Assembly (NCBI GenBank): GCA_013822735.1
Contig: PNKZ01000003.1
Location: forward strand, 124,001 to 188,000
Source: Pirellula sp.
Lineage (GTDB): Bacteria; Planctomycetota; Planctomycetia; Pirellulales; PNKZ01
DNA length: 64,000 nt
Direction of reading: 5' to 3'
Under the pieces are notes generated by a model. That model saw nothing but the letters and a program-made list of their open reading frames with translations. It ran no database searches and was not told where the DNA came from. A program made the translations under genes and the position numbers. Shown in pieces: positions 26,336-35,604 of the stretch; within the stretch, counting starts at the first letter, position 1, and the number at the start of each line of letters is the position of its first letter.

Positions 26336-29300
26336 ATGTGGATCGTCAAACTCGCTCTCCAGCGCCCTTATACGTTCGTCGTCATGGCGCTCCTGATCGT
26401 CGTGCTCGGCGCGACGTCGATCAGCCAGATGCGGACCGACATTTTCCCCGAAATTGAAATTCCGGTCATCAACGTGATCTGGACCTATAAGGGGATGGAC
26501 TCCAGCGAACTGGAGCGACGGATCACGACGTACAGCGAATACGCTTACACGTCGAACGTCAACGAGATCAAACGGGTCGAGTCGCAAACGCTCAACGGCG
26601 TGGCGGTTATCAAGATCTACTTCCATCAGGGAGTCGACATCGGTACGGCCTTGTCGCAAGTAACGTCTGCGAGCCAAGCCATTCGGGCCCTCATGCCGGC
26701 GGGGGTACAGCCGCCGATCATTCTCCGCTTCAATGCTTCCAGCGTGCCGATTCTACAGATCGGCCTCAGCAGTGAGACGATGTCGGAAGAGCAAGTGTAC
26801 GACTACGGGCTCTACGTTCTCCGTACGCAGCTTTCGACCGTGCAAGGCCTGACGATGCCCACTCCGTACGGCGGCCGTGAGCGGCAAGTGATGGTCGACA
26901 TCGATCCGCAGCTCTTGCAGGCCAAGGGCATCTCGCCGAAGGAAGTGGCCGATGCCGTGAACGCCTACAACTTGGCATCGCCGACCGGCGTGGCTCGGAT
27001 CGACACGCACGAATACCCGGTAACGCTCAACAACACGCCGCTGACGCCCGCGAGCTTCAACGAGATTCCGATCAAAGTGATCGACGGCGCGACGATCTAC
27101 ATGCGCGACGTCGCCCAAGTGCGCGACGGTAGCCAGGCCCAAACGACGGTCGTTCGCCGCAACGGCAGCCGCGGGGCGCTCGTTACCTTGCTCAAGAACG
27201 GCAACGCCTCGACGCTCGACATCGTCGGCCGCGTCAAGGCGATGATGCCCGAGATCAAAGCTTCGGCGCCGAAAGATTTGCAGATCGACCTGCTGTTCGA
27301 TCAGTCGCTCTTCGTCACCGCGGCCGTGCACGGCGTGATCGTCGAAAGCATCATCGCAGGCTTGCTCACCGCGGCCATGATCCTGCTGTTTCTCGGCAGC
27401 TGGCGGAGCACGTTGATCGTGGCCGTGAGCATTCCGCTCGCGATTCTGTCGTCGATTGCCATGCTCTATTTGCTGGGGCATTCGCTCAACGTGATGACGC
27501 TCGGCGGACTGGCGTTGGCCGTCGGTATCTTGGTCGACGACGCCACGGTGGAGATTGAGAACATCCACCGCAACGTCGGTCTCGGCAAGCCGCTACGCCA
27601 AGCCATTCTCGACGGAGCCATGCAGATCGCCGGCCCGACGTTCGTGTCGACTCTCACGATCAGCATCGTGTTCGTGTCCGTGTTGTTCCTGGACGGTGCG
27701 CCGAAGTACTTGTTTACGCCGTTGGCCTTGGCCGTGGCATTCGCGATGCTCGCTTCGTACCTGCTGTCGCGAACCATTGTGCCGACCATGGTCGATTACC
27801 TGCTCCCTGCCGAGCTCAAGCATGGGCACGGCCCGAGCGGCGGGTTCTTCGGGCGGATTCACGCCGGATTTGAACAGACGTTTGAGTGGTTTCGCAGCCG
27901 GTACGTCGGTTGGTTGGAATGGAACCTCAATCACCGCCGCACCGTGTTCTTGGTGTTCGGCGTCGTCGTCGCGAGCGGCCTGCTACTCATGCCGTTTGTC
28001 GGGCGCGATTTCTTTCCGACCGTCGACACGGGCCAATTCCGCTTGCACGTCCGAGCTCCGGCCGGCACGCGTATCGAACAAACCGAGCGCTACTTCACGG
28101 AGGTGGAGAATGTGATTCGCGAAGTCATTCCGAAGAACGAAGTGGAGATGGTGCTCGACAACATCGGCCTGCCGAACCGCACGTACGCCATGGCCTTCGG
28201 CGATAGCGCCACCACGGGCATGGCCGACGGCGAGATCCTCGTCGCCCTCGCGCACCACCGGACGCACGGCACGCCGGAGTATATGGCCAAGCTCCGCGAA
28301 GAGCTGCCGAAGCGTTTCCCGCAACTCACGTTCTTCTTCCAACCGCCGGATATCGTGAGCCAGATCCTCAACTTCGGCCTCCCGGCGCCGATTGATATTC
28401 AAGTCGCCGGCTTGGATCGCCAAGAAAACTACGCTCTCGCCAACGAAATCGCCGGGCGCATTAAGACGATTCGCGGCGTGGAAGACGTGCATCTCCATCA
28501 AGTGGTGAACGTGCCGGCTTTGCATATCGACGTCGACCAGACGCGTGCCCGAGAACTCGGCTTCACGCAACAGGACGTCGCCAATAGCGTGCTGGTTTCG
28601 CTCTCAGGCAGCGGTCAGGTACAGCCCAATTATTGGGTCGATCCGAAGATGGGGATTTCGTACCTCGTCGAAACGCGCACGCCGACGCACCGTTTCGACA
28701 GCGTCGACGCGATCAATCGTTTGCCGCTCCGGTCGCAACTATCGGGCGACGTGCAACTGCTGGCCAATGTGGCGGAAGTGAGCCGGAGCGTGACTTCGGA
28801 AGTGGCCAACCATACGAATGTGCAGCCGACGTACGACGTCTACGCCAACGTGCAATCGCGCGATCTCGGCAGCGTCGCCGGCGAGATCCATCACATACTC
28901 GACGAATATCGCGCACGGCTGAAGCCGGGTAACACCATCACCATGCGCGGCCAAGTCGAAAGTATGGAGTCGGCCTTCTTCCGCCTCGGGCTCGGCATTC
29001 TCTTCGCCGCCGTGTTGGTGTATCTGCTGATGGTCGTCAATTTCCAAAGCTGGCTCGACCCGTTCATCATCATCACCGCGCTGCCCGGCGCCTTGGTGGG
29101 CATCGTCTGGTCGCTCTACCTTTGGAAAACGACGTTCAGCGTGCCGGCCTTAATGGGTGCGATCATGTCGATCGGCGTCGCCACGGCCAATAGTATCTTG
29201 CTGGTGACGTTCGCCAACGAGCAACGCGACGAAGGAAAGTCGGCGTATGAGTCGGCGCTCGAAGCCGGGCGCACGCGGCTCCGTCCCGTGATCATGACCG

Positions 29301-29494
29301 CCGCGGCGATGATCATCGGCATGCTGCCGATGTCGCTCGGCCTCGGCGAAGGGGGCGAGCAAAACGCGCCGCTCGGCCGCGCCGTGATCGGCGGGTTACT
29401 CCTGGCGACCGTGACGACGCTCCTCTTCGTGCCGGTGGTCTATAGCATGCTCCGCCGCAAAGATCGGCCGACACCGGTCGAAATCCATGCCTAA
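26336..29494 (+). CDS. RND family efflux transporter permease
   Basis: This 1052-residue inner-membrane protein starts at the ATG at 26336 with GGAG upstream; a longer open frame to 26279 lacks signals. The first transmembrane helix is at about 12-30 (FVVMALLIVVLGATSI), followed by a large periplasmic loop, a helix block around 330-490, a second loop, and the last helix block around 870-1040. The proton-relay pair is seen in LVDDATVEIEN (Asp near 401-402). It matches the HAE1-type multidrug and related efflux pumps driven by proton motive force. A terminator-like hairpin follows, then the membrane fusion protein gene. No outer-membrane factor gene is present. Confidence 0.95.
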   Translation: MWIVKLALQRPYTFVVMALLIVVLGATSISQMRTDIFPEIEIPVINVIWTYKGMDSSELERRITTYSEYAYTSNVNEIKRVESQTLNGVAVIKIYFHQGVDIGTALSQVTSASQAIRALMPAGVQPPIILRFNASSVPILQIGLSSETMSEEQVYDYGLYVLRTQLSTVQGLTMPTPYGGRERQVMVDIDPQLLQAKGISPKEVADAVNAYNLASPTGVARIDTHEYPVTLNNTPLTPASFNEIPIKVIDGATIYMRDVAQVRDGSQAQTTVVRRNGSRGALVTLLKNGNASTLDIVGRVKAMMPEIKASAPKDLQIDLLFDQSLFVTAAVHGVIVESIIAGLLTAAMILLFLGSWRSTLIVAVSIPLAILSSIAMLYLLGHSLNVMTLGGLALAVGILVDDATVEIENIHRNVGLGKPLRQAILDGAMQIAGPTFVSTLTISIVFVSVLFLDGAPKYLFTPLALAVAFAMLASYLLSRTIVPTMVDYLLPAELKHGHGPSGGFFGRIHAGFEQTFEWFRSRYVGWLEWNLNHRRTVFLVFGVVVASGLLLMPFVGRDFFPTVDTGQFRLHVRAPAGTRIEQTERYFTEVENVIREVIPKNEVEMVLDNIGLPNRTYAMAFGDSATTGMADGEILVALAHHRTHGTPEYMAKLREELPKRFPQLTFFFQPPDIVSQILNFGLPAPIDIQVAGLDRQENYALANEIAGRIKTIRGVEDVHLHQVVNVPALHIDVDQTRARELGFTQQDVANSVLVSLSGSGQVQPNYWVDPKMGISYLVETRTPTHRFDSVDAINRLPLRSQLSGDVQLLANVAEVSRSVTSEVANHTNVQPTYDVYANVQSRDLGSVAGEIHHILDEYRARLKPGNTITMRGQVESMESAFFRLGLGILFAAVLVYLLMVVNFQSWLDPFIIITALPGALVGIVWSLYLWKTTFSVPALMGAIMSIGVATANSILLVTFANEQRDEGKSAYESALEAGRTRLRPVIMTAAAMIIGMLPMSLGLGEGGEQNAPLGRAVIGGLLLATVTTLLFVPVVYSMLRRKDRPTPVEIHA

Positions 29495-29529
29495 TCGGAC
29501 TTCTGCACAATCAGCCGGGTGACACGGCT

Positions 29530-29563
29530 AAGGCACCCCTCTCCTTAGGGCGAGGGGTGCCTT
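29530..29563 (+). terminator. Rho-independent terminator between RND permease and membrane fusion genes
   Basis: AAGGCACCCCTC (29530-29541) pairs with GAGGGGTGCCTT (29552-29563) and is followed by the T-rich TTGTTTTGTT. It lies 36 bases after the permease stop and 81 bases before the fusion-protein ATG, so it may reduce read-through. Confidence 0.8.
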
Positions 29564-29643
29564 TTGTTTTGTTGTAAGACCTGTCGCCGGCACCGGTATT
29601 ACCTGCTGAGTCCGCTGTTTTCCTTTGCCGGGAGTAGGTCATC

Positions 29644-31113
29644 ATGTCTTCCATCGTCATCTCGCCGACGTCGCTCCACCGTGAAACCGTTGGACACCAC
29701 GATCCGCTCGGCGAACTCGCCAACTACGGCGCGTTAGTCCGCGAGAGCTCCGCCAAAATTCCTTCGCTGCCACGTCCGAGCACGCCGCGTCGACCGTTCG
29801 GCCTTCGCGCGGCGCTCGTTTCGGCGCTAGTCGTGGCCGTCGGCTTCGGCTTCGCTTGGAAGAAGTTGCAGCCTGCTGCGGCGATCGTGGCCGCCGAACC
29901 GACCGCGAGCGCGGCCACGATGGTGCGCGTCGCGAGCCCGACACCGGTCACCGACGGCGAAGTCGAACTGCCGGCAACCGTCCGCCCATGGCAAACCACG
30001 GAGCTGCATGCCCGAGCGAGCGGGTACTTAGTCGCTTGGCACAAAGAACTCGGTTCGGAAGTGCAGGCCGGCGAGCTCCTCGCCGAGCTCGAAACCCCCG
30101 AACTTGATCAAGAGCTGCTCGAAGCGCAATCCGCCGCCGCCGAAGCCGCGGCCGCCGTCGTGCAAGCCCGGGCCGAACGTGTCGAAGCCGAGGCGGAACT
30201 CAAAGTCTCCGAAGCGCAACGCGAACGCGTGCGCGCCGAAACGAATCTGGCCATAAGCCATTTGGCGCGGCGTGAAAGCCTGCTCGCCACGCAAGCCATT
30301 TCGCAAGAAGAGTACGACACCTTCCGACGGCAAGTGGAAGCTCGCTCGGCGGATCTCGCCGCAGCCGATGCCGATGTTTCCCGTCGGCAGACTAGCTTGT
30401 CGACGAAGAGCGCGGTGATCGAAGCCCGCGAAGCCACGGCTCGCAGCCGCGAAGCCGGGGCCGAACGCGTGAAGGAGTTGCAACGCTTCAAGCAGATCGT
30501 CGCTCCATTCGCCGGCACCATCACCGGCCGCACGGCGGAAGTCGGCATGCTGATCACGGCCGGCAAGGAATCGCTCTTTACGCTCGAAGACATGAGTAAG
30601 GTGCGCGTGCAAGTGAACGTACCGCAGGCGTACGCCGTGCAAACTCGCGCCGGTGCGCAAGTGGTCGTGGAGTTGCCTGAAGCGGGCGGCAAAGCGACGA
30701 CCGCCAAGGTCACGCGCATCGCGCAATCGATCAACTCCGCAAGCCGCACGATGTTGGCCGAGATCGAGCTGCCGAACGCCGATCGCAGCTTGCAGCCCGG
30801 CAGCTTTGTACAGGTCAAGCTGGCCACGTCGTCGGCCCATTCCTCATGGACCATCCCGACGAACACGCTGCAGATGCGCGTCGAAGGGCCGCACGTGGCG
30901 CTTGTGAACGATCGTAACCAAGTCGAGCTCCGCAAGATCCAACTCGGTCGCGATCTCGGCGGCCGCGTCGTCGTGCTGCAAGGCATCCGCGGCGGCGAAC
31001 GGTTGATTGTGAATCCGGGCGACGGCCTACGTGCGGACGACGTCGTCCGGATCGCCGACGCTTCCGTGGCCGCAAAGGCTTCGACCGACGGCCCCACCGC
31101 CTCCGCGGAATAG
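29644..31113 (+). CDS. RND efflux membrane fusion protein (HlyD type)
   Basis: This 489-residue periplasmic adaptor begins at the ATG at 29644 with GGGAG upstream. A cytoplasmic N-terminal extension of about 53 residues precedes a membrane anchor at 54-71 (LRAALVSALVVAVGFGF). Then come a lipoyl/barrel-sandwich half (GYLVAWHKELGSEVQAGELLAELETPEL, given here only as positions about 130-157), a long alpha-hairpin (about 160-280, Ala/Glu/Arg-rich), the second barrel half (FAGTITGRTAEVGMLI), and a beta-barrel region. It should link the RND permease to an outer-membrane channel that must be encoded elsewhere. The order permease-then-adaptor is the reverse of the common one. Confidence 0.92.
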   Translation: MSSIVISPTSLHRETVGHHDPLGELANYGALVRESSAKIPSLPRPSTPRRPFGLRAALVSALVVAVGFGFAWKKLQPAAAIVAAEPTASAATMVRVASPTPVTDGEVELPATVRPWQTTELHARASGYLVAWHKELGSEVQAGELLAELETPELDQELLEAQSAAAEAAAAVVQARAERVEAEAELKVSEAQRERVRAETNLAISHLARRESLLATQAISQEEYDTFRRQVEARSADLAAADADVSRRQTSLSTKSAVIEAREATARSREAGAERVKELQRFKQIVAPFAGTITGRTAEVGMLITAGKESLFTLEDMSKVRVQVNVPQAYAVQTRAGAQVVVELPEAGGKATTAKVTRIAQSINSASRTMLAEIELPNADRSLQPGSFVQVKLATSSAHSSWTIPTNTLQMRVEGPHVALVNDRNQVELRKIQLGRDLGGRVVVLQGIRGGERLIVNPGDGLRADDVVRIADASVAAKASTDGPTASAE

Positions 31114-31331
31114 TTCCCCGACCCGCCGGCTCCCACAGTTCGACAAAAACCGAAAGGACTGTCCGCGAAATCGGCCCAGAAAGTGTCCTATGCGAGGCTT
31201 CCCGAAATCCCGTTCCGTACACCCGGGGCATCGTCCTCAGGCCGGCAAGCGCGTATCATGGGGGACGGCGCGGCCGGGGTCGGTCGCTGCTTCGCACATC
31301 GCGATTCACAAGCGTTCGTACGAGTTGCCTC

Positions 31332-31946
31332 ATGCCGGTCGACGACTCACCGCTGACCCGAGCCAGCCTGCTGGTGCGGCTTCGCGACGGGACGAACCAT
31401 ATCGCGTGGCAGGAGTTCGTCACGCTCTACAGTCCCGTCGTCTACGGCTTCGCGCGGAAGCGCGGCTTGCAAGACGCCGACGCCGCCGACTTGATGCAAG
31501 ACGTCATGCGGTCGATCTCGTCGGCGATCGCGCGGCTCGACTACGATCGCAATCAGGGAACGTTTCGCGGCTGGCTCTTCACGATCACCCGCAACAAGAT
31601 TTTCAATCATCTGTCGGCGCGCCGCATCCGTCCGCAAGCCTCGGGCGATTCGACGACCAGCCGTCTGCTCGACTCGCAGCCCGATCCGGATTCCGCCGAC
31701 GGCGCCGACACGTGGGAAATGGAATACCAGCGCCGGCTGGCGTCGATGGCGATGGAGCGCATTCAAAGCGAGTTTCAACCCAAGACCTGGCGCGCGTTCT
31801 GGCTGACGGCCGTCGAAGGGCGCTCCGTGCCCGAAACGGCAAAGGAAGTCGAATTGTCGCCCGGTGCGATCTACGTCGCCAAGAGTCGCGTGTTGGCCCG
31901 ACTGAAAGACGAAGTCGAAGCCATGCGTCGACAGGAAGATTCGTAA
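31332..31946 (+). CDS. ECF-type RNA polymerase sigma factor
   Basis: This 204-residue protein has sigma region 2 (about 25-95, including DLMQDVMRS and FRGWLFTITRNKI) and region 4 (about 150-198, VPETAKEVELSPGAIYVAKSR), as in extracytoplasmic-function sigma factors. The linker (about 100-130) is Asp/Ser-rich. The receptor-like kinase gene begins one base after its stop, so they are one operon and presumably one regulatory unit. Planctomycete ECF groups linked to Ser/Thr kinases are known; this one fits that pattern. The regulated promoter is unknown. Confidence 0.93.
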   Translation: MPVDDSPLTRASLLVRLRDGTNHIAWQEFVTLYSPVVYGFARKRGLQDADAADLMQDVMRSISSAIARLDYDRNQGTFRGWLFTITRNKIFNHLSARRIRPQASGDSTTSRLLDSQPDPDSADGADTWEMEYQRRLASMAMERIQSEFQPKTWRAFWLTAVEGRSVPETAKEVELSPGAIYVAKSRVLARLKDEVEAMRRQEDS

Positions 31947-31947
31947 C

Positions 31948-34155
31948 ATGAACGACACCTCCACCTGCCCCAAGCCGGAAGAACTGCAACAACTGCTCGA
32001 AGGCTCGCTGGCCGACGATCGCCAGCAGGAATGCATTCGGCACATGGATAGTTGCCAGTGCTGCCAATTGAAAGTGGAAGAGATCGCCGTCGGCGGGACC
32101 AATCTCTCGCAGGTCGTCGAACACCTGAACGAAGTGCAGCCGCCGGCCACTTCCGCTTATTGGCCCGTACTGCAGGGGCTCGGCGGCGATACTCCGGCCG
32201 ACGCGGTGAAGACGCCTCCCGTCGGCACGCGCACGCGCGAAGTGTCGCTGGCGTTCCTCCAACCGGCGGTCGACCATGCGTACCTCGGTCGCCTTGCGCA
32301 CTTCGACGTTATGCGCGTCATCGGCCGCGGCGGCATGGGCGTGGTCCTCGAGGCGTTCGATTCGAAGCTGCGCCGCAACGTGGCCATCAAGGTGCTCGAT
32401 CCGGAACTTGCCGGCGACGATGTGGCGCGGCAGCGTTTTTGCCGCGAAGCTCGGGCCGCCGCGTCGATCACCCATGAGAACGTGGTCGCCGTGCATCAGG
32501 TCGAAAAGTCCGACGGTGCCGGCCTGCCGTTTATGATCATGCAACTCATCTCCGGCGAGTCGCTTGAGCAGCGGCTCGTGCGCGAGAAGCGGTTGCCGTT
32601 CCGCGAGATCGTGCGCATCGGCATGCAGGCCGCACACGGCTTGGCCGCCGCGCATGCGCAGGGTTTGATCCATCGCGACATCAAGCCGGGCAACATCCTG
32701 CTGGAGCCGCCGACCCAGCGTGTGAAGCTCACCGACTTCGGCTTGGCTCGCGTGGAAGACGACGTGAAGCTCACACGGACCGGCTTCGTGAGCGGCACGC
32801 CTCTCTACATGGCGCCCGAACAAGCGCTCGGCGAAGAAGCCGATCCGCGTTCCGATCTCTTCAGCCTCGGCGCGATTCTCTACGAAATGTGCGCCGGGCA
32901 GCCGCCGTTTTTGGGCAACTCCGCCTTGGCCATCTTGCGACAGATCGCGGAAGCGAAGCAGCGTCCGTTGCGCGAGCTCAATCCGCAGACGCCGCAATGG
33001 CTGGCCGACACGATCGACCAATTGCTCGCCAAGAAGCCGAACGATCGGATTCAAACCGCGGCGCAGCTCGCCGAGTTGCTCGAGTTCCAGTGGGCTTTGA
33101 TGAAGACCTCGTCGGAAGAGATTCCGCAGGTCTGCGAGATCGAGCAACGCAAGCAGCGGATCCGCAACCGCTGGATCGCCGCGGGCATTAGCGCCGCGTT
33201 CTTGAGCATCGGCCTCTTGGCAGGCGCCGTGTTCTTCAATCGCGGCGGCTCCTCGGCCGAGGCGTTGGTCTCGTCCGCCGAACCGGTCGCCGTCTTAAAC
33301 GGCGGGTCGGGCCCCGTCTGGTCGGTGTCGTTCAGTCCGACGGGCGATTCGCTGGCCATGGCCGTAGAAGACGGTTCGGTTCGCCTCTGGGACGTGCCGA
33401 AGCAAAGTGTGAAAGCGACGCTCGCCGCCCATCGCGGTACGGTCTGGTCGTCGCGATACTCCCCGAGCGGCCAATGGTTGGCGACCGCCGGCGACGACGG
33501 CTTCGTCAAACTTTGGAACGTCGGCCAATCGGACCCCTTCAAAACTTTCAAGCACGACTTTGCCGTCCGGAGCCTCGTCTTCTCGCGCGATGAGAAAACG
33601 CTGTACGCCGGCGACCGCGGCGGCATGCTCCGCGTGTGGAAGGTCGAAGACGGCGTGAAGCCCCAACTCGAACAGCAACAGCCCGGCTCGGTGTATGCCC
33701 TCGCGCTGTCGCCCGACGATGAAACGCTGGCGACCTCGGGCAGCGACAAGGTCGTGCGACTTTGGAACGCCAAGACACTCACGCAGAAGCTGCTGCTCGA
33801 CGGCCACGCGGGCCCCGTGTTCGGACTTTCGTTCCATCCCGAAGGCCGTCGCCTAGCGTCGGTCGGTTGGGACAAAACGGTTCGCATCTGGGACACCGCC
33901 GCGGGCTCGCTCGTCAAGTCTTGGCCGGCGCACGGCGGCGATGTTTGGGCCGTGTCTTACTCGCCCGACGGCACCAAGCTCGTCACCGGCGGCATGGACG
34001 GCGCCGTCAAACTGTGGGATGCCCAAACCGGCGATCTGCTCGCCACGTACCTCGGTCACATCAACGCGATTCATACCGTGGCGTTCAGCAGCGGCGGCGC
34101 ACTCGTGGCGTCCGGCGGCCGCGACGGTGCGGCCCGCGTCTGGAAGGTCGAATAA
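31948..34155 (+). CDS. Zinc-finger Ser/Thr kinase with transmembrane helix and extracytoplasmic WD40 propeller
   Basis: This 735-residue protein is a likely signalling receptor. Residues 32-39 have HMDSCQCC, which gives the His-x3-Cys-x2-Cys pattern (His32, Cys36, Cys39) of zinc-binding anti-sigma domains. A Hanks-type kinase follows at about 118-380: GRGGMG (126-131), Lys148 in VAIKVL, HRDIKPGN (242-249), DFG (263-265) and APE (289-291), all intact. A single transmembrane helix is at about 410-431. Seven WD40 blades (about 440-735) should face the periplasm. It starts one base after the ECF sigma gene, so the N-terminal finger and kinase probably bind and phosphorylate that sigma factor; this is inference from order and domains. 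Confidence 0.93.
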   Translation: MNDTSTCPKPEELQQLLEGSLADDRQQECIRHMDSCQCCQLKVEEIAVGGTNLSQVVEHLNEVQPPATSAYWPVLQGLGGDTPADAVKTPPVGTRTREVSLAFLQPAVDHAYLGRLAHFDVMRVIGRGGMGVVLEAFDSKLRRNVAIKVLDPELAGDDVARQRFCREARAAASITHENVVAVHQVEKSDGAGLPFMIMQLISGESLEQRLVREKRLPFREIVRIGMQAAHGLAAAHAQGLIHRDIKPGNILLEPPTQRVKLTDFGLARVEDDVKLTRTGFVSGTPLYMAPEQALGEEADPRSDLFSLGAILYEMCAGQPPFLGNSALAILRQIAEAKQRPLRELNPQTPQWLADTIDQLLAKKPNDRIQTAAQLAELLEFQWALMKTSSEEIPQVCEIEQRKQRIRNRWIAAGISAAFLSIGLLAGAVFFNRGGSSAEALVSSAEPVAVLNGGSGPVWSVSFSPTGDSLAMAVEDGSVRLWDVPKQSVKATLAAHRGTVWSSRYSPSGQWLATAGDDGFVKLWNVGQSDPFKTFKHDFAVRSLVFSRDEKTLYAGDRGGMLRVWKVEDGVKPQLEQQQPGSVYALALSPDDETLATSGSDKVVRLWNAKTLTQKLLLDGHAGPVFGLSFHPEGRRLASVGWDKTVRIWDTAAGSLVKSWPAHGGDVWAVSYSPDGTKLVTGGMDGAVKLWDAQTGDLLATYLGHINAIHTVAFSSGGALVASGGRDGAARVWKVE

Positions 34156-34166
34156 GTTCGCATCGC

Positions 34167-34263
34167 GTGGCTGGGGCTGAGCCGCAGGCGAATCCCCAGA
34201 TACTGATCTCACTCTGCCTGATCTGACTTCAACTGGGGCATCACTTCGTTCTGCCCCAGCCAC
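34167..34263. terminator. Long inverted repeat between convergent genes
   Basis: GTGGCTGGGGC (34167-34177) pairs exactly with GCCCCAGCCAC (34253-34263), with smaller repeats of the CCCCAG word between. It lies between the kinase stop (34155) and the convergent DUF1552 gene stop (34289). The same GGCTGG edge occurs in the palindrome at 6367-6400. Confidence 0.5.
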
Positions 34264-34288
34264 CCGACGTAGATTTCTGAAATACGTC

Positions 34289-35593
34289 CTACGCCAATCC
34301 CTTGATCGTCGTGCCGTTGCTCGAGCCGAACGTGTCGGTCTCCACGCCCATGCGCTGGGCGACCTGCACGAAGAGGTTCGCAAAGCGGGCGTTCTCGAGC
34401 CCTGCTCCGCCGGCTGCGACGTGCGTGCCGTGCTTAAAGCCGCCGCCGGCCAGCACCACGGGCAGATCGCGCCAGCTGTGGTTGCTCGCGTTGCCGAGGT
34501 TGCTCGTGAAGAGCAGCGTCGTGTGGTCGAGCAGCGAGCCGCCCGGTTCCTTCACGGCGTCGAGCGACGTCAGCAGGCGATTGATCTCGGCGAACTCCGC
34601 CGTCTCGATCTTCGCGAGCTCTTCGATCTTCTCCTCGTCCTGACCGTGGTGGCTCAGGTCGTGCCAGCCCGTGTCGACTCCTTCGATCTTCGGCACGTCG
34701 TTCGTCGCCGACGCTTTGAGCGTGATGATCCGCGTCGAATCGGTTTGTAGCGCGAGCGCCACCATCTCGTTCATCAAGCGCGACTTCGCCACGATATCCA
34801 GCCGATCGGCGACGTCTTTCGGCGGCTCTTGGTCGACCTTCGGCTTCGGCCGCCGGGCCCAACCTTCGGAAGCCTGCAAGCGCGCTTCGAGTTCGCGCAC
34901 GCTCGTCAGATATTGATCGAACTTCTCCTGATCGCGCGGGCCGAGTTGTTTATGCAACGCGCGAGCGCGCTCGTTCACCGTATCGAGAATACTCCGCCCG
35001 CGCTTGAGCTCCGACATCTGGTTCGACACTTCGCCGGGCGTGCCCGTCACGAACAACTGCTTAAACAACTTCTCCGGCGATTGCTCGGCCGGCAAGTTCA
35101 CGCCGTTGGACGACCACGAAATGGAATCGTTGCCGCCGACGCTCAACGTCAGATACGGAAAGCGAACGTCGGGCACCAGCTTCTCGACCAAGTACTGATC
35201 GAACGAGATCGAGTTCTTGAAGCCCGGCAGGCCGGGATGCTTGGCGGTGGTGAGAATCGTGAGCTCGCCCGTGTGTCCGTTCGCGCCGTTCTGCTCGGGA
35301 TGTGAAAGGCCGGAGATCACCGAGAACTTCTGCTTGTTGTCGGCCAGGGCTTTCAGGTAGGGCGTCGCTTCGTAATCGCCGCCGGGCGTTTTGGGAAACA
35401 AGTTCGGGCCGTGAAAGCCGAGCCCGTAGTTCACGGCGACGAAACGCTTCGGCGGCGTCGTCGCGGCCGCGGCCTGTGCGCGCGTGGCGACGGCCGGCAG
35501 CATGGCGTCGAGCCAGGGCAATGCGAGCACTGCGCCGGTGCCGCGCAAAAAGGCCCGTCGGGAAACATGTTTCTTCGAAAGAAAGGCGGCCAT
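34289..35593 (-). CDS. DUF1552 secreted protein (Tat signal)
   Basis: This 434-residue protein has a twin-arginine signal (SRRAFLRG at 11-18, then a hydrophobic stretch with ALPWLDAMLPA). The rest matches the DUF1552 family, abundant in planctomycetes and other PVC bacteria, with KRFVAVNYGLGFHGPNLFPK, NGVNLPAEQSPEKLF and a C-terminal GASN-type segment. The family is related to alkaline-phosphatase-like DUF1501 proteins but has no proven activity. It lies 11 bases after the DUF1592/PSCyt1 gene on the same strand; this pair is a standard planctomycete operon and the products probably act together outside the cytoplasm. Confidence 0.93.
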   Translation of the reverse strand: MAAFLSKKHVSRRAFLRGTGAVLALPWLDAMLPAVATRAQAAAATTPPKRFVAVNYGLGFHGPNLFPKTPGGDYEATPYLKALADNKQKFSVISGLSHPEQNGANGHTGELTILTTAKHPGLPGFKNSISFDQYLVEKLVPDVRFPYLTLSVGGNDSISWSSNGVNLPAEQSPEKLFKQLFVTGTPGEVSNQMSELKRGRSILDTVNERARALHKQLGPRDQEKFDQYLTSVRELEARLQASEGWARRPKPKVDQEPPKDVADRLDIVAKSRLMNEMVALALQTDSTRIITLKASATNDVPKIEGVDTGWHDLSHHGQDEEKIEELAKIETAEFAEINRLLTSLDAVKEPGGSLLDHTTLLFTSNLGNASNHSWRDLPVVLAGGGFKHGTHVAAGGAGLENARFANLFVQVAQRMGVETDTFGSSNGTTIKGLA

Positions 35594-35604
35594 ACGGCAG
35601 GTCT

